Assembly: GCA_030407315.1 (NCBI GenBank)
Contig: JALQPE010003031.1
Span: 1 to 25,682 of the forward strand
Reading direction: 5' to 3'
Length of the DNA stretch: 25,682 nt
From: Asparagopsis taxiformis
Taxonomy: Eukaryota; Rhodophyta; Florideophyceae; Bonnemaisoniales; Bonnemaisoniaceae
This document shows, one piece after another, positions 1-8,868 of the stretch (its first letter is position 1; every line of letters begins with the position of its first letter). The notes beneath the pieces were generated by a model, which was given only the letters and a program-made list of their open reading frames with translations, ran no database searches and was not told the origin of the DNA. The position numbers and the translations under genes were made by a program.

Positions 1-119
1 CACACCTCGCTTCCAGAAGTGGATAGCGACCTCTTGCCATGTTCATACGTTGGGACCTCTTCCGCCCGGCATTTGATAGAGGTGCCCAGGTAGTCGGACA
101 AACAACAGAGGACCTCTCG

Positions 120-1998
120 TCAACGAAGAAAACTGAATTCCGAACGACTTCCTCCTCCTCCTCGTCCTCTCTCCTCCTCCTCATCTCCGCACTTTCTTCG
201 CCACTGTGCTGCTGATGCTTCGGAGTCCGAATTCATGGACGTAATCTTCTTCATCCAACCCGTCATCACTGGCAGCATCATCGGTTGGGCCTTCTGACTG
301 CGGTCCTTTGTACGTTTCCAAGTAATGGAACCATTCGTAGAACTGCAAAACGGGAGCCAGAACACGATACCGTGGCCACCGGGCGCAACAGCTCGTCCAA
401 ACACTTCGATGCTAGCCTGCATATCTTCTGCAGTTAGCCTGTCGTACGAAGAGTTGGAAATCGTTCCTCTTCGACGAACATTGTAAGGCGGATCAGTCAG
501 AATGAGCTGAACGTTGCCGTGATGGGCACGTGTTCTCGGCTCTCGTCGGCACTGACCAAATTCTTCGAAAGGGACGTCGTACACCCGGCAATACTGACTC
601 ATTTTCGAAAGAAAGTCCTTTGCGAGAGCCTGCCCTTCACTTTCCTGTTCTTCTGTCGCATGGGGTGACGGTGACGGGGAGACGGCCCTTGGGCAGTAAG
701 ACTGGTCCTCCCAGGCCCAAGTTGAAGCCTGGTTGTGTGTCTTGTCGACGGAACAAACCTCTCCCTCCTGTGTTGCGACGAGGGGAGTGTCATCAACCGG
801 CTTGGGGACCTTTTTCTGCGTCCGCGGCTTGTGGTGCCGGGCGGAGGACAGCCATAAAGTCTTCGTCGGGGCGTCAAAGTACGCTGGCAGCTTGTCCGGA
901 TTTCCGCTTGAGAAGTATATTTCCAGCGCCCCAGCGGTCGGACTCCGCCAGGTGTACAGGTCCGGGTTGACGATAAGAAACTGGAACCGGTCGAAGAACT
1001 TCCTCACAAGGTACCTAAATGCACTGTGCTGCGCACTGGTTCTTGTCTCTACTTTTCCACCATATCCATCAGGATGAGATAGGGGAGCTTTGTTGTGGTG
1101 GAGATCTAGGTTCTGCTCCATCGGTGCGAATAGACCTTCATCGAGCACGTCAAACCAATGCTCATGCTGTCGAAAATGATGTACGGCGCCATCAACTCTT
1201 CGAAGCTGGAAAACTTTGCGGCGAAGGCCACATCGGTCCCAAGCATGGTATAAAAACTTGAACCACGTACAAGCTCGATTAGTGCTTTTCCGATGGGCTG
1301 GACGCGTGCGGCTTCGTTCCCCTCTTCGGCCGCGTCGCCTATTCGGCGACGCGGCAGGTTCTGTTGTGATTTCGGATGATAGACGACGCTTGGAAATACA
1401 TCAATACCTCGAACGTTTCCGGTGAGCAAGAACGAAAGCGCTTAGTTTCCCCGCGCTGCGGCGCCTGTAGGGCGAAGGAAGCATGTTACATCCAATAAGG
1501 AAGGTCTGCGGCACGATCCCAGAAGGATGCAGTGCTCAACCCATTGCCCGATACGCTCATCCTGTCTTGAAAACTCGGCAATGGGTAATGCCAGACGAAC
1601 AATCTGCTTGGCTCGCTCAACGTTCATCTCTGCCGTGACGATTTCGGCAACATCCGCCTCGACTCCAGCATTCTTCGAACGACCCGCTGAAGTACACGCT
1701 GAGTCGACTTGCAGCGCCCAAAATTGTTCTTCGTGCCTGCGCAACCCAAGCGCCAAGGTCTGCGTTTGTGAAACCTCCCGGCTTGTCCGTCAAGTCAGCG
1801 AACTTGAGTGGGCGAATAAATCCAGCAAGAGGCGGAGGAAGTCTTTGCCAGCGAGAGTAGTTTCGCGGGCGGCGCGACCTACGTTTCGACGTGTACCCAT
1901 GTCACTAGAATCCTCCCAGGGCTAGCGGGTTCGCGCAGAATTGGCACGGTTGCGTCGTCAACGATCGGATTGCTGTTGCGCCTGCGCTTATTCGTCAT
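120..1998 (-). pseudogene. Decayed gene with DPPYN-type DNA adenine methyltransferase core
   Basis: On the minus strand, coding-like sequence runs from an ATG near 1998 (basic start MTNKRRR) to about 130, but through several frames. A catalytic motif IV, LILTDPPYNVRRR, lies at about 460-495, followed by a conserved-looking helix and APGGHGIVFW. This order matches the N6-adenine/N4-cytosine amino-methyltransferase family with the DPPYN signature, whose known reaction is methyl transfer from S-adenosylmethionine to an exocyclic amino group. I saw no FxGxG cofactor motif. Frame changes are needed near 1920, 1800, 1700, 1150 (IIFDSMS to HEHWFDVLDEG) and 350 (after GIVFW, continuing as LAPVLQFYEWFHYLETYKG), and a stop falls near 1442. 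The tail is acidic, then arginine-rich. Such methyltransferases occur in eukaryotic transposons, so a mobile origin is likely but inferred. The methyltransferase core is clear; the gene boundaries are not. Confidence 0.55.
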
Positions 1999-2321
1999 AA
2001 TGGAATGAGTGGAAATTCGGTACAGGATGGCGACCGCTCGGCGAGACAGTCAAATTGACGACGTATCTCGTGACGTTTGCACTCTTTCGTGAGGAACACT
2101 GGGGTGATATCGAACGGAACAGAGTATACGGGTACACAGCACTGGAAAGGTCTTGAAAACCCGTAACCGATGTAGGTAATCTGTTGTGGCGGATACGTGT
2201 AGAGAAAAAATTTTAAAAGATTGTGATTCCCCTGCCTTTGAGTGTTGTACTGCACGGCCGCCAGTCCATAGGTTGTCACACGTGCATCACGCCTACCAGG
2301 TGAGCGACATTCGGACGGCAC
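1999..2321. other. Noncoding stretch, nothing recognised
   Basis: Several short open frames exist on both strands, including a 118-codon minus-strand frame, but none has recognisable motifs. I see no RNA gene or ordered repeat here. Confidence 0.4.
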
Positions 2322-2453
2322 TGGACGTGGGGATGTCCAGCTCAGATGCATTGCTGGCCAGAAATTCTACAATTTCGGGCAGAAAAAAAATATTTGCAAA
2401 AACATCGATTTCGGCGGTCGATTGTGCCGTACGGCACACCCCCATCTCAAAAC
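2322..2453 (+). repeat. Dispersed direct repeat, copy 1
   Basis: About 132 bp that recur at 2702-2841 with a few substitutions and small indels. Shared landmarks in order are TGGACGT, GATGTCCAGCTC, AGAAATTCTA, ATTTCGGGC, an A-rich run, GATTTCGGCGG, a palindrome and CACCCCCATCTCAAAA. The palindrome TGTGCCGTACGGCACA at 2423-2438 is perfect over 16 bp. Confidence 0.85.
2423..2438. repeat. Perfect 16-bp palindrome, copy 1
   Basis: TGTGCCGTACGGCACA equals its own reverse complement. It sits near the 3' part of the dispersed repeat and is unchanged in the second copy although the sequence around it has diverged. Confidence 0.9.
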
Positions 2454-2701
2454 ATGTTCACATGTGCATGTTTTTGAGAATAGTCCAAATTTTAATTCAA
2501 ATCAGGTGTCTAATTTGCCACAACGGCCCCAGGAACCGGAGCCGCTGCCCCGAGCGGGGTCATCACTGGCTTCTGTAAGCACTAACTGTAAGGCTAAATG
2601 GCGCCTAACGATGGGTCGATTTCAGGCTCAATACGCCAGGGACAGGTCTTGGTCCTTGTTTCATCATGGTACTGCCCCACTCTTGCACGATCAACCTGAA
2701 A

Positions 2702-2841
2702 TGGACGTCCGGTGGATGTCCAGCTCGATTGCACTGCTGGCTAGCCCAGAAATTCTATAATTTCGGGCACAAAAAATATTGCAAAAAACCTTGATTTCGG
2801 CGGGTCGATTGTGCCGTACGGCACACCCCCATCTCAAAAAC
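2702..2841 (+). repeat. Dispersed direct repeat, copy 2
   Basis: Second copy of the 2322-2453 repeat in the same orientation, 380 bp away. It has a 4-5 bp insertion near GCTGGCTAGCCCAG and a shorter A-run. The two copies may be remnants of a short nonautonomous element; no target duplication was recognised. Confidence 0.85.
2810..2825. repeat. Perfect 16-bp palindrome, copy 2
   Basis: Same 16-bp self-complementary sequence as at 2423-2438, with all bases conserved between copies. Confidence 0.9.
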
Positions 2842-3267
2842 AATAACTATTTCGCTAATTTCGGACCAGAATTATTTTAGCGGACCAAAACTTTTTTTGC
2901 ATGAAAGCAAAAAAAGGATATGTATGGGAAGCTCTCAGTGTGCTGAATGCTGTGGTGTCTATTTAGAATAGATTCAAACATTACTCCATTAGTTATTAAC
3001 AATAATAAATTCTAACGATCTCAAAGTTTGAAGTTAAAAAATTTCCGCAAGTTTTCGAAAGTTTGGGAATTTGTAGTTGGACTGCTACATTATGCACAGA
3101 TGACCTCAGCGCTGATTCCATCCAAGGCTGTCCAGAGCGGCGATCGCCAGTGATGCCGTATTAAAATCTACCCTGGTAGATTTGATGGCCGTCTCGTCGG
3201 CGATTCAAGGCTGCAAATCACTGTGGTGCTCCTTAGCAAATCGCTTTCCCATCGCTGCACATCACAA
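2842..3267. other. AT-rich noncoding spacer
   Basis: 2842-3100 is distinctly AT-rich with short A-runs and no open frame of note. 3100-3267 becomes richer in GC and carries the first degenerate words (ATCGCTGCACATC) of the adjoining tandem duplication. No gene was recognised. Confidence 0.5.
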
Positions 3268-3500
3268 TGACAGCCACACACACCGCTACAAGTCGCTGCA
3301 CATTTCGCAAATCGCCCGCCCAACATTCGAAAACGCGCGTTTTCACTGCGCAGTGATCGCCACAAATCCCGCCGCAAGTCGCCGCACATCTCAGTGACAG
3401 CCATACACACACCGCTACAAGTCGCTGTGTATTGCCGAAATCGCCTGCCCATCGCTGGAAAACACAGTGATCGTCGCACATACCGCTTCAAGTCGCCGCA
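3268..3500 (+). repeat. 127-bp tandem duplication
   Basis: Two tandem units start at the word TGACAGCCA at 3268 and 3395. Both continue ACACACCGCTACAAGTCGCTG, then AAATCGCC, AAAACAC/GCG and CAGTGATCG. Shorter words such as AAGTCGCxGCACAT recur inside each unit, so the block is itself built from smaller diverged repeats. The open frames across it are incidental. Confidence 0.75.
3329..3355. repeat. Two adjoining perfect palindromes
   Basis: GAAAACGCGCGTTTTC (3329-3344, 16 bp) is directly followed, sharing one base, by CACTGCGCAGTG (3344-3355, 12 bp). Both are perfect. They lie in the first unit of the 127-bp duplication; the second unit has lost the GC-rich centre of the first palindrome. Confidence 0.85.
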
Positions 3501-4327
3501 CATCAGATGTGTCAACAGATTCTGTTCAAATTGCTTCCCTACTGCTACAGGCTACTGGTTGCTAGTTGTTATACTAGTACGCAACAGCTGCTGTTTCGTG
3601 GTAAGTGTCACATGTGTGATACAATGTGCCAATTGTACGGCTATCAGCACACTTTGTCACAGATCACTGCAAGCTGCCTCACGATGCAATAATGTTGCTT
3701 CACTGCAAGATACACTGCATGCCATGTATCATGCTCTTTTGCCAAGAAACCCACAACTTTTCACGAATCGCTGCTCATCGTTACACTAGAAATGCGCTTT
3801 ACGCAACACAGGATAAGCAAAAATAGAGAATATTCCATGGAAAATGCCGTATTGTACAGTAGAACTAGTCACCATATTTTAGCGGAACGCCCATCCCCAA
3901 CGTTTGGATAAGGCCCATCGAAAAAAATGTAAAAAATCATGGGCTGCAGACCAGCACGGCGATTTTGTTTTACAGTAGGCAGGAACCAAGCAGAACTATG
4001 GTGTGGCCGTGGGTGATGGCTGAACCATGTACGGAAGGACACGTAGGGATGGAAATGAACCACGTCCATATATGAGCAGGACGGCGGGTTGACTAGAAAC
4101 GGGTCAAGTCACGCAGGCACGGACTGTTGGAATGGAACCAGTACTGTTATGGGTATAGTTAGATATGGGGTGCACCGTGACTGTAATATGTGGTGGAAGG
4201 TGCAGAGCGATTCGTAGAAATAAACTATAAAATATAATGGGCACACCGTGACGGTCCGGTGTCTGAAACCAGGCGTAAGCAGCACTCGCTGAATGGACGG
4301 TGACCAAAGTATGATTATTGTATTCAT
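3501..4327. other. Noncoding stretch, nothing firmly recognised
   Basis: About 830 bp with many stops in all frames. Short words around GTGCACCGTGACTG (4171) and GCACACCGTGACGG (4240) recur about 70 bp apart, suggesting an old degenerate repeat. No coding or RNA feature was recognised. Confidence 0.4.
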
Positions 4328-4534
4328 TGGAATAATTCCAGAGTAGGTGACGTTTTGCTCATGGGACGTGACCAGGCTGACTTGTGGAACTGGCCAAACG
4401 ACAATCTGGAAAGAGACCATTGACTGGGCATGTACGGCCCAAGGCAAAGCGCGGTTAGTTTCCAAACTACAGTACTGTGTAAAGCCCGGATATATTCTAT
4501 TATAACACCTGCTCGTGACACTGGAATTATTCCA
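4328..4534. repeat. Pair of odd-centred palindromes in inverted relation
   Basis: TGGAATAATTCCA (4328-4340) and its exact reverse complement TGGAATTATTCCA (4522-4534) lie 181 bp apart. Each is itself a palindrome around a single central base. The interval holds no recognised gene. Confidence 0.6.
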
Positions 4535-4568
4535 CCGTGGAGCACTGTAATGGGTACGGTTCACTTCC

Positions 4569-4735
4569 ACTGGATGTAGTGGTTGTACCGTCGGGTTGGT
4601 GTGGACCATGTTCACTGGATGTAGTGGTTGTACCGTCGGGTTGGTGTGGACCATGTTTACTGGGTAGAGTAGTTGTACCGTCGGGTGGGCGTGGACCTGT
4701 CCACTGGTAGAGTGGTTGTACTGGTGGGCGCTCTG
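4569..4735 (+). repeat. 45-bp minisatellite, about 3.7 units
   Basis: Units begin at CACTGG or TACTGG at 4569, 4614, 4659 and 4702 (spacing 45, 45, 43). The first two units are nearly identical, with internal words GTGGTTGTACCGTCGGG and GTGTGGACC; the last two are diverged. Because 45 is divisible by three, long minus-strand frames read through it as 15-residue repeats, but I see no evidence that they are used. Confidence 0.85.
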
Positions 4736-5090
4736 GGTAGAAACTGAAAGGTAGAATGGGCGGCACATCGCACTTTTGCGGAGAAACTGCAAGACGGATA
4801 GGTCTGACTGAAACGATATCTAGGAAGAATGGATATCTGCATAGGGATAAAGAATTAGATTAGGGTGCAGCCAGTAGCGGGCACGCAAGATTTACGATAT
4901 GGTGTAGTGGATATGTAATAGGTAAATGGGCAGCTAACGCCAAAAGTTTAACGACATGAAGATCATCTGTACACTGCACTAAGGAACTATGAACTATGCC
5001 ACCATGGTAGATACTAAACTGCAAAACGCTAGCTCTACATAAAGTAACTACAAATACATATAGGCATGAAAAGAGAGATGAGGGGAAGCC
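4736..5090. other. Noncoding stretch
   Basis: AT-leaning sequence with no convincing coding frame, no RNA gene and no repeat that I could see. Confidence 0.4.
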
Positions 5091-5345
5091 AGAAATTTCT
5101 GTTGGCACCTGGAAGGAAAAGAATAGATGAATCAACGGTTAGTGCTAGGAATGTAACTTCATCAACGCTAGAAGCATGATGAGAAGCGAGAGAACGTACC
5201 GTTGATAGTGCAGCCAGAGCTTTAGTAAACGTATTGTAGAGAACCCAGAAACTTCTGCTGGCACATAGATGGAAAGAAGTGGATGACACAGTGGTTAGTG
5301 CTGGAATCGGTATGCCAAAAGCTCGATTAGAAGTGAGAAAACGTA
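5091..5345 (+). repeat. Diverged tandem duplication, period about 156 bp
   Basis: The segment 5091-5198 (AGAAATTTCTGTTGGCAC ... GGTTAGTGCT ... GAGAACGTA) recurs at 5247-5345 (AGAAACTTCTGCTGGCAC ... GGTTAGTGCT ... GAAAACGTA). Order and spacing of the words are kept while a good fraction of bases differ, so the duplication is old. A 160-codon minus-strand frame crosses it but shows no recognisable domain. Confidence 0.7.
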
Positions 5346-5527
5346 GTAATGACAGTAGCCCTGGAGAAAGACGAAACAGAAAGTAGGAAAGGCAGAAAAG
5401 TATGTTAGCAGAAGAACAACGAAGAACCGCAGAAAAAGACAATGGGAGGAATGGATAAAAGACTAAATGAGCTGGAAAACCGTATCGTAGGATGGATGCG
5501 GCGGGGCACAACCACACTAGGAGGGCA

Positions 5528-5830
5528 TGAAGGTTCCAGAACAGTAAAAATAGTGTTTCAGAACAGTATTTCTAGTGTTCTTCAGAAGAAACAGTAACAA
5601 CATCGTCTCAGGACAGTGTGTAGTGCGCCATGAACAGTGAATGCACTGTTCTTCCTCCAAATACACTGATTTGAGAGCGGTATATATTGTTCTGGAGATT
5701 TGAATGTACTGATCTACGAAAGAACAGTAAATAGTGTCCTGAGAAACGGTGAAAATAGTATTCATTGAACATAGACGGTAAATGTGGTAACCGAGATGGT
5801 GAACTACTCACATACGGAACAGTGTAAACC
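5528..5830. repeat. GAACAGT-rich degenerate repeat zone with hairpin
   Basis: The word GAACAGT or a close variant recurs about nine times in 300 bp, often followed by AAATAGTG. At 5632-5651 it forms an 8-bp stem (GAACAGTG / CACTGTTC) with loop AATG. Near 5816 the words GGAACAGT and ACCGTTCC form a second, imperfect stem. No reading frame stands out. Confidence 0.55.
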
Positions 5831-5929
5831 GTTCCAAAGATTTAAATCAGTGTTGTTCCGGGTCAATACTACGAATTGATCGGTCTAAACCGAACTCAGT
5901 CTAAAGCACGAACTGAAATTTCTGGATGA

Positions 5930-6584
5930 AGCTCTGGTCACTGGTGTGGCAACCAGAGGAGAGCAGTCGAAGAGATAGTTGATGCGATTGTAGAGGCGAA
6001 AAGCGGATGGACAGCGAAGGAGGAACTGGGCTTAGCCGTGCGAAGGTGGAAGATATGGGGTAAAGACAATACAGGAGGTAAAGTAGTGCTGAAGTTTGAG
6101 TATCACACGCCAAGAACAAACAAGACCCTTTAATCGATCTCAGTTTCTTTTACTACCGGGACACAGCGGCATGGAGGGATACTCATTGAAGATGTGGCGC
6201 TTCGCCAGTGAGACTGTACCAAAGTTAGATGCGATGATGCAGAAGAGGTTAATCTGAAAACGGTGAGCTGAAATGCCACAAAGATTAAGTCGGCCTACAA
6301 CCGACTCGCCACTTGGGACAACAATTTGCGCGAGGAGCATGCTGAACTGCAGAACAAAAATCCTGGTACCGCTTCCAATACCCGTACCTCCCAGATGACG
6401 TTTCCAACACTCATGAAACGGACAACGCCGCTCCCAGAAGGAACGTGACCAAATTCAAGCCCAGCTTCAGCGTTAACGCGCAGACCGCTATGATTTGCAT
6501 TCGCGCAGCCTCAGAGAGACAAAAGATGGTAGGAAAAGATAGCATGCATCGAGGAAGCTTGGTAGCATCCGCACGCACTCCGAC
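5930..6584 (+). pseudogene. Decayed coding relic of unknown family, split by the copia insertion
   Basis: Three plus-strand segments look protein-like but need frame changes. 5930-6130 reads HWCGNQRRAVEEIVDAIVEA onward, helical with a basic WKIWG patch. A middle part reads GMEGYSLKMWRFASETVPKL, then KSAYNRLATWDNNLREEHAE around 6275-6345. The last segment, open from about 6347, includes FQYPYLPDDVSNTHE and NVTKFKPSFSVNAQTA. If the copia element and one 5-bp target copy are removed, this last frame continues after position 6584 at 12502 and ends RYWSRAGRKYIFGMWNKQ with a stop at 12557-12559. Stops or frame changes lie near 6131, 6240 and 6345. No family was recognised; the C-terminal part of a transposase-like protein is a guess only. 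Confidence 0.4.
6580..6584 (+). repeat. Target-site duplication, left copy
   Basis: CCGAC directly precedes the left LTR and is repeated exactly after the right LTR at 12497-12501. A 5-bp duplication is the usual size for Ty1/copia integration. Confidence 0.9.
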
Positions 6585-6995
6585 TGTTGATGTGGGCACC
6601 TCAGAATGGCTTATGGTTTCCAGCTGGATTCCACGTGTGAGTACTATTGGAATTTGATACAATATGGATTATTGATTACTTGCATTGTTGTGCCTGTAGC
6701 GAAGGATCTAGTGGACTATGTGAAATCTAACCCCGTAGACTTTGTTCAGGGCAATGAGCTGGTGATTTTACCATTTTGGTCGAATCGGGATTGACACGTG
6801 GATACCGATCCGGATTCGGGCCATCTAGGGTTACGCCGTCGTGTATGCGGCGCGCTGCAGGTTGGAACTCTGAAAATCGGAAATTGTAAATTCCAGTAGT
6901 ATAAGTAGTGGTGTTGCGAGGCGATCCGATAGTAAACCAAGTCAAGCGACATCTTTCCTTCTCTTCTCAACCTCTCCAACTGTCTCAACCCCACA
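6585..6995 (+). repeat. Left (5') LTR
   Basis: Begins TGTTGATGTGGG and ends CAACCCCACA, 411 bp. It is identical by eye to 12085-12496 apart from one missing T near its 3' end. A TATAAG word at 6900-6905 is a possible promoter for the genomic transcript. Short open frames inside it are shadows. Confidence 0.97.
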
Positions 6996-7009
6996 GGTTA
7001 TGGGCCCAG
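6996..7009 (+). other. Primer-binding site matching initiator-tRNA anticodon arm
   Basis: GGTTATGGGCCCAG starts at the first base after the LTR. Its reverse complement, CTGGGCCCATAACC, is the anticodon stem-loop (CAU anticodon) of eukaryotic initiator methionine tRNA. Full-length tRNA priming would require TGG next to the LTR, complementary to the CCA tail. Drosophila copia is known to be primed by a 5' half of initiator tRNA cut in the anticodon region, so the same mechanism is inferred here. Confidence 0.85.
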
Positions 7010-7795
7010 AGGATCAACTATAGCAGATTCAATCGCTTCCTGCTTCGGTCTCAGTTCTCAGTTTTTGTTGCTCGTGTTGCTCTGTCTCAGTGTCCGGTCT
7101 CTGTTTGTCTCAGTTTTGTCTCAGTCTGTCTCTGTTGTCCGTGATTGTCCCTATCGATCGTGTTGATCTTGTCTCTGTGTCACTACCTCGGTTCATCTCC
7201 GCACGAATTCAGTTCCGCCTGTCTTCGTGTGGCCCGCCCGTGTGTGTTTGTCGTCTCCGGTGCAAGTAACTTCGGTTCTTCACCGGTCCGCCAGTGACTT
7301 TGTTGACCTTGTGATTGACTGTCCCAGTATCCCAGAGCAGACTGAGTGAGTGTCCGAGTGTTCCTGACCCTTCCGTGTTCTCGTAGAGTTCACGTGCCGC
7401 GCACCCTTCCTGCAAGAGTCTAGCTTGGATTTACTGGTGAAAGCTTATGCTCAGTGAGTAACCTCCTTGGGACGACTCGTAAGGATTATATGCGCTTGTG
7501 TCTGTGTGCGCACGACCAAGTGAGGCAGCTGTAGTCGCATCTCGCCGGGAGAGTGCGTTCCCGGGGTCACAGAGTCCGACTCTGAGGGGGTGTCCTTATT
7601 TCCCCGATACCAGAACCAACCCAACTCTCTGCTTCTATTGGTGTCGAGACATCTCCACCACCACATCACCATCCCAAATTTTGAACGTCGAGACTATCTC
7701 CGTTCGAGTCGATTCACTGCTTTTACAATCGAATTGTTTGCCTCCGCTGACGTGCTTTTTATTTCATCTGCACCCTGCTCCTCTACTTTGGCACA
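7010..7795 (+). other. Retrotransposon 5' leader
   Basis: About 790 bp between the primer-binding site and the Gag ATG. It is pyrimidine-rich, with the word GTCTCAG repeated between 7045 and 7125. It probably holds packaging and dimerisation signals, but none can be named from sequence. Short frames here are unlikely to be used. Confidence 0.6.
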
Positions 7796-8868
7796 ATGTC
7801 CGACACCGACAATGACGTTGGAACCTCTGGCTCCATCAAACTTCCCCGCTTTCACGGTTGTCGTGATGAGGACTATGGCTTGTGGCGTCTTCGCCTCCGT
7901 GCTGCATGTCGTGTCAAGGGTGTCTGGTCTGTTGTTGACCCCAATGCTGCCTCTTCTGCAAGCTCCGCTTCCACTGCCGACTCCATCATCGACGCTTCCA
8001 AACGTCTCTCGAAGCGCGAAAAGGCCTCTGGAATCATCATTACCGCCCTCGGCGACTCTCCTCTTCGCGTTGTCATTGATGCCGACGATGATCCAGCTCG
8101 CATGCTTCAGCTTTTGGATGCCCGGTATGCTTCCAGTCGCACTGTCTCTCGCATCGCAGTGCCAGTGCAACACAGCTGTTTCGTATGAGGTATTCTGGCC
8201 AAGACATGGCTGCGTATGTTGACCAGTACACATCTCTGTTTGCTCAACTGGAACGCATGGGTAAGGGCGCTGGCATTCCGGAGGCTCACAAGGCACCGAT
8301 GCTGCTTGCGTCTATCGATCCTTCGAGTGAATTGGAAGTCACTGCTGCCGCATTGCGCACTAAGGACGTCGAAGAGCTCACCTGGGACTATGTTGCTACC
8401 ACCCTCATCGATGAGTACAACGCAAAAAATCTCAATATGGCCGAGTCCAAACGTCGCCGCCGAAAGAAGAGAGCTGGCATTGCTAAATCAAACCAGCAAG
8501 CTCATCTTTCTCATCTCTCCGACTCCGACTCTGACGTTCCATCCGATCTCCGGGGTGCCGCCAAAGCATTTGCTGCTGCTCTCAACGTCTCCAAATCATC
8601 CTCATCAAAGCGCAATGCCGTTCGCTGCGACTTCTGTGAGCGTCCTGGACACACACAAGACCGCTGCTACATCAACCCCCACAATCCAAACAACCATCTT
8701 TCTCCTGATATCATGAAGAAAATCATTGCATCTTCATCAGACACAAAACATGACACCTCTCTTGTCAGTGTTGAGAAGAAGGTGAACAAATCCGGGAAGG
8801 TTGAAATTGCTGCAGTCAGTGTGGAACGAACAACAGTGAAGCCGCCATGCGACAATCGGTGCTATGCA
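7796..8868 (+). pseudogene. gag: Copia Gag with CCHC zinc knuckle, one frame break
   Basis: Gag forms the virus-like particle and binds element RNA. Reading starts at ATG 7796 (MSDTDNDVGT), the first ATG of a long frame after the leader. The N-terminal part has copia-type features: KLPRFHGCRDEDYGLWRLRL, then LDARYASSR. Frame 2 breaks near 8150-8165, where the word CAGTGC is duplicated, and the sequence resumes as TQLFRMRYSGQDMAAYVDQY in another frame. This is the UBN2-like Gag core, followed by LTWDYVATTLIDEYNAK, a KRRRRKKR basic run and the zinc knuckle CDFCERPGHTQDRC (8626-8667, C-x2-C-x4-H-x4-C). The break is one net base. Gag would be about 355 residues if intact. Confidence 0.85.

Noticed and set aside
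4109..4792. 227-codon minus-strand frame
   Set aside because: Its length comes from the 45-bp minisatellite (15-residue repeat); the remainder is low-information and has no recognisable domain.
5035..5517. 160-codon minus-strand hydrophobic frame
   Set aside because: It crosses the diverged duplication, has no recognised motif, and its hydrophobicity reflects a purine-rich plus strand.
6606..6994. Short frames inside the LTRs
   Set aside because: Identical copies occur in both LTRs and they have no coding features; they are incidental.
6996..7009. tRNA gene
   Set aside because: Only the 14-base complement of an anticodon arm is present, directly after an LTR. This is a primer site, not a tRNA.
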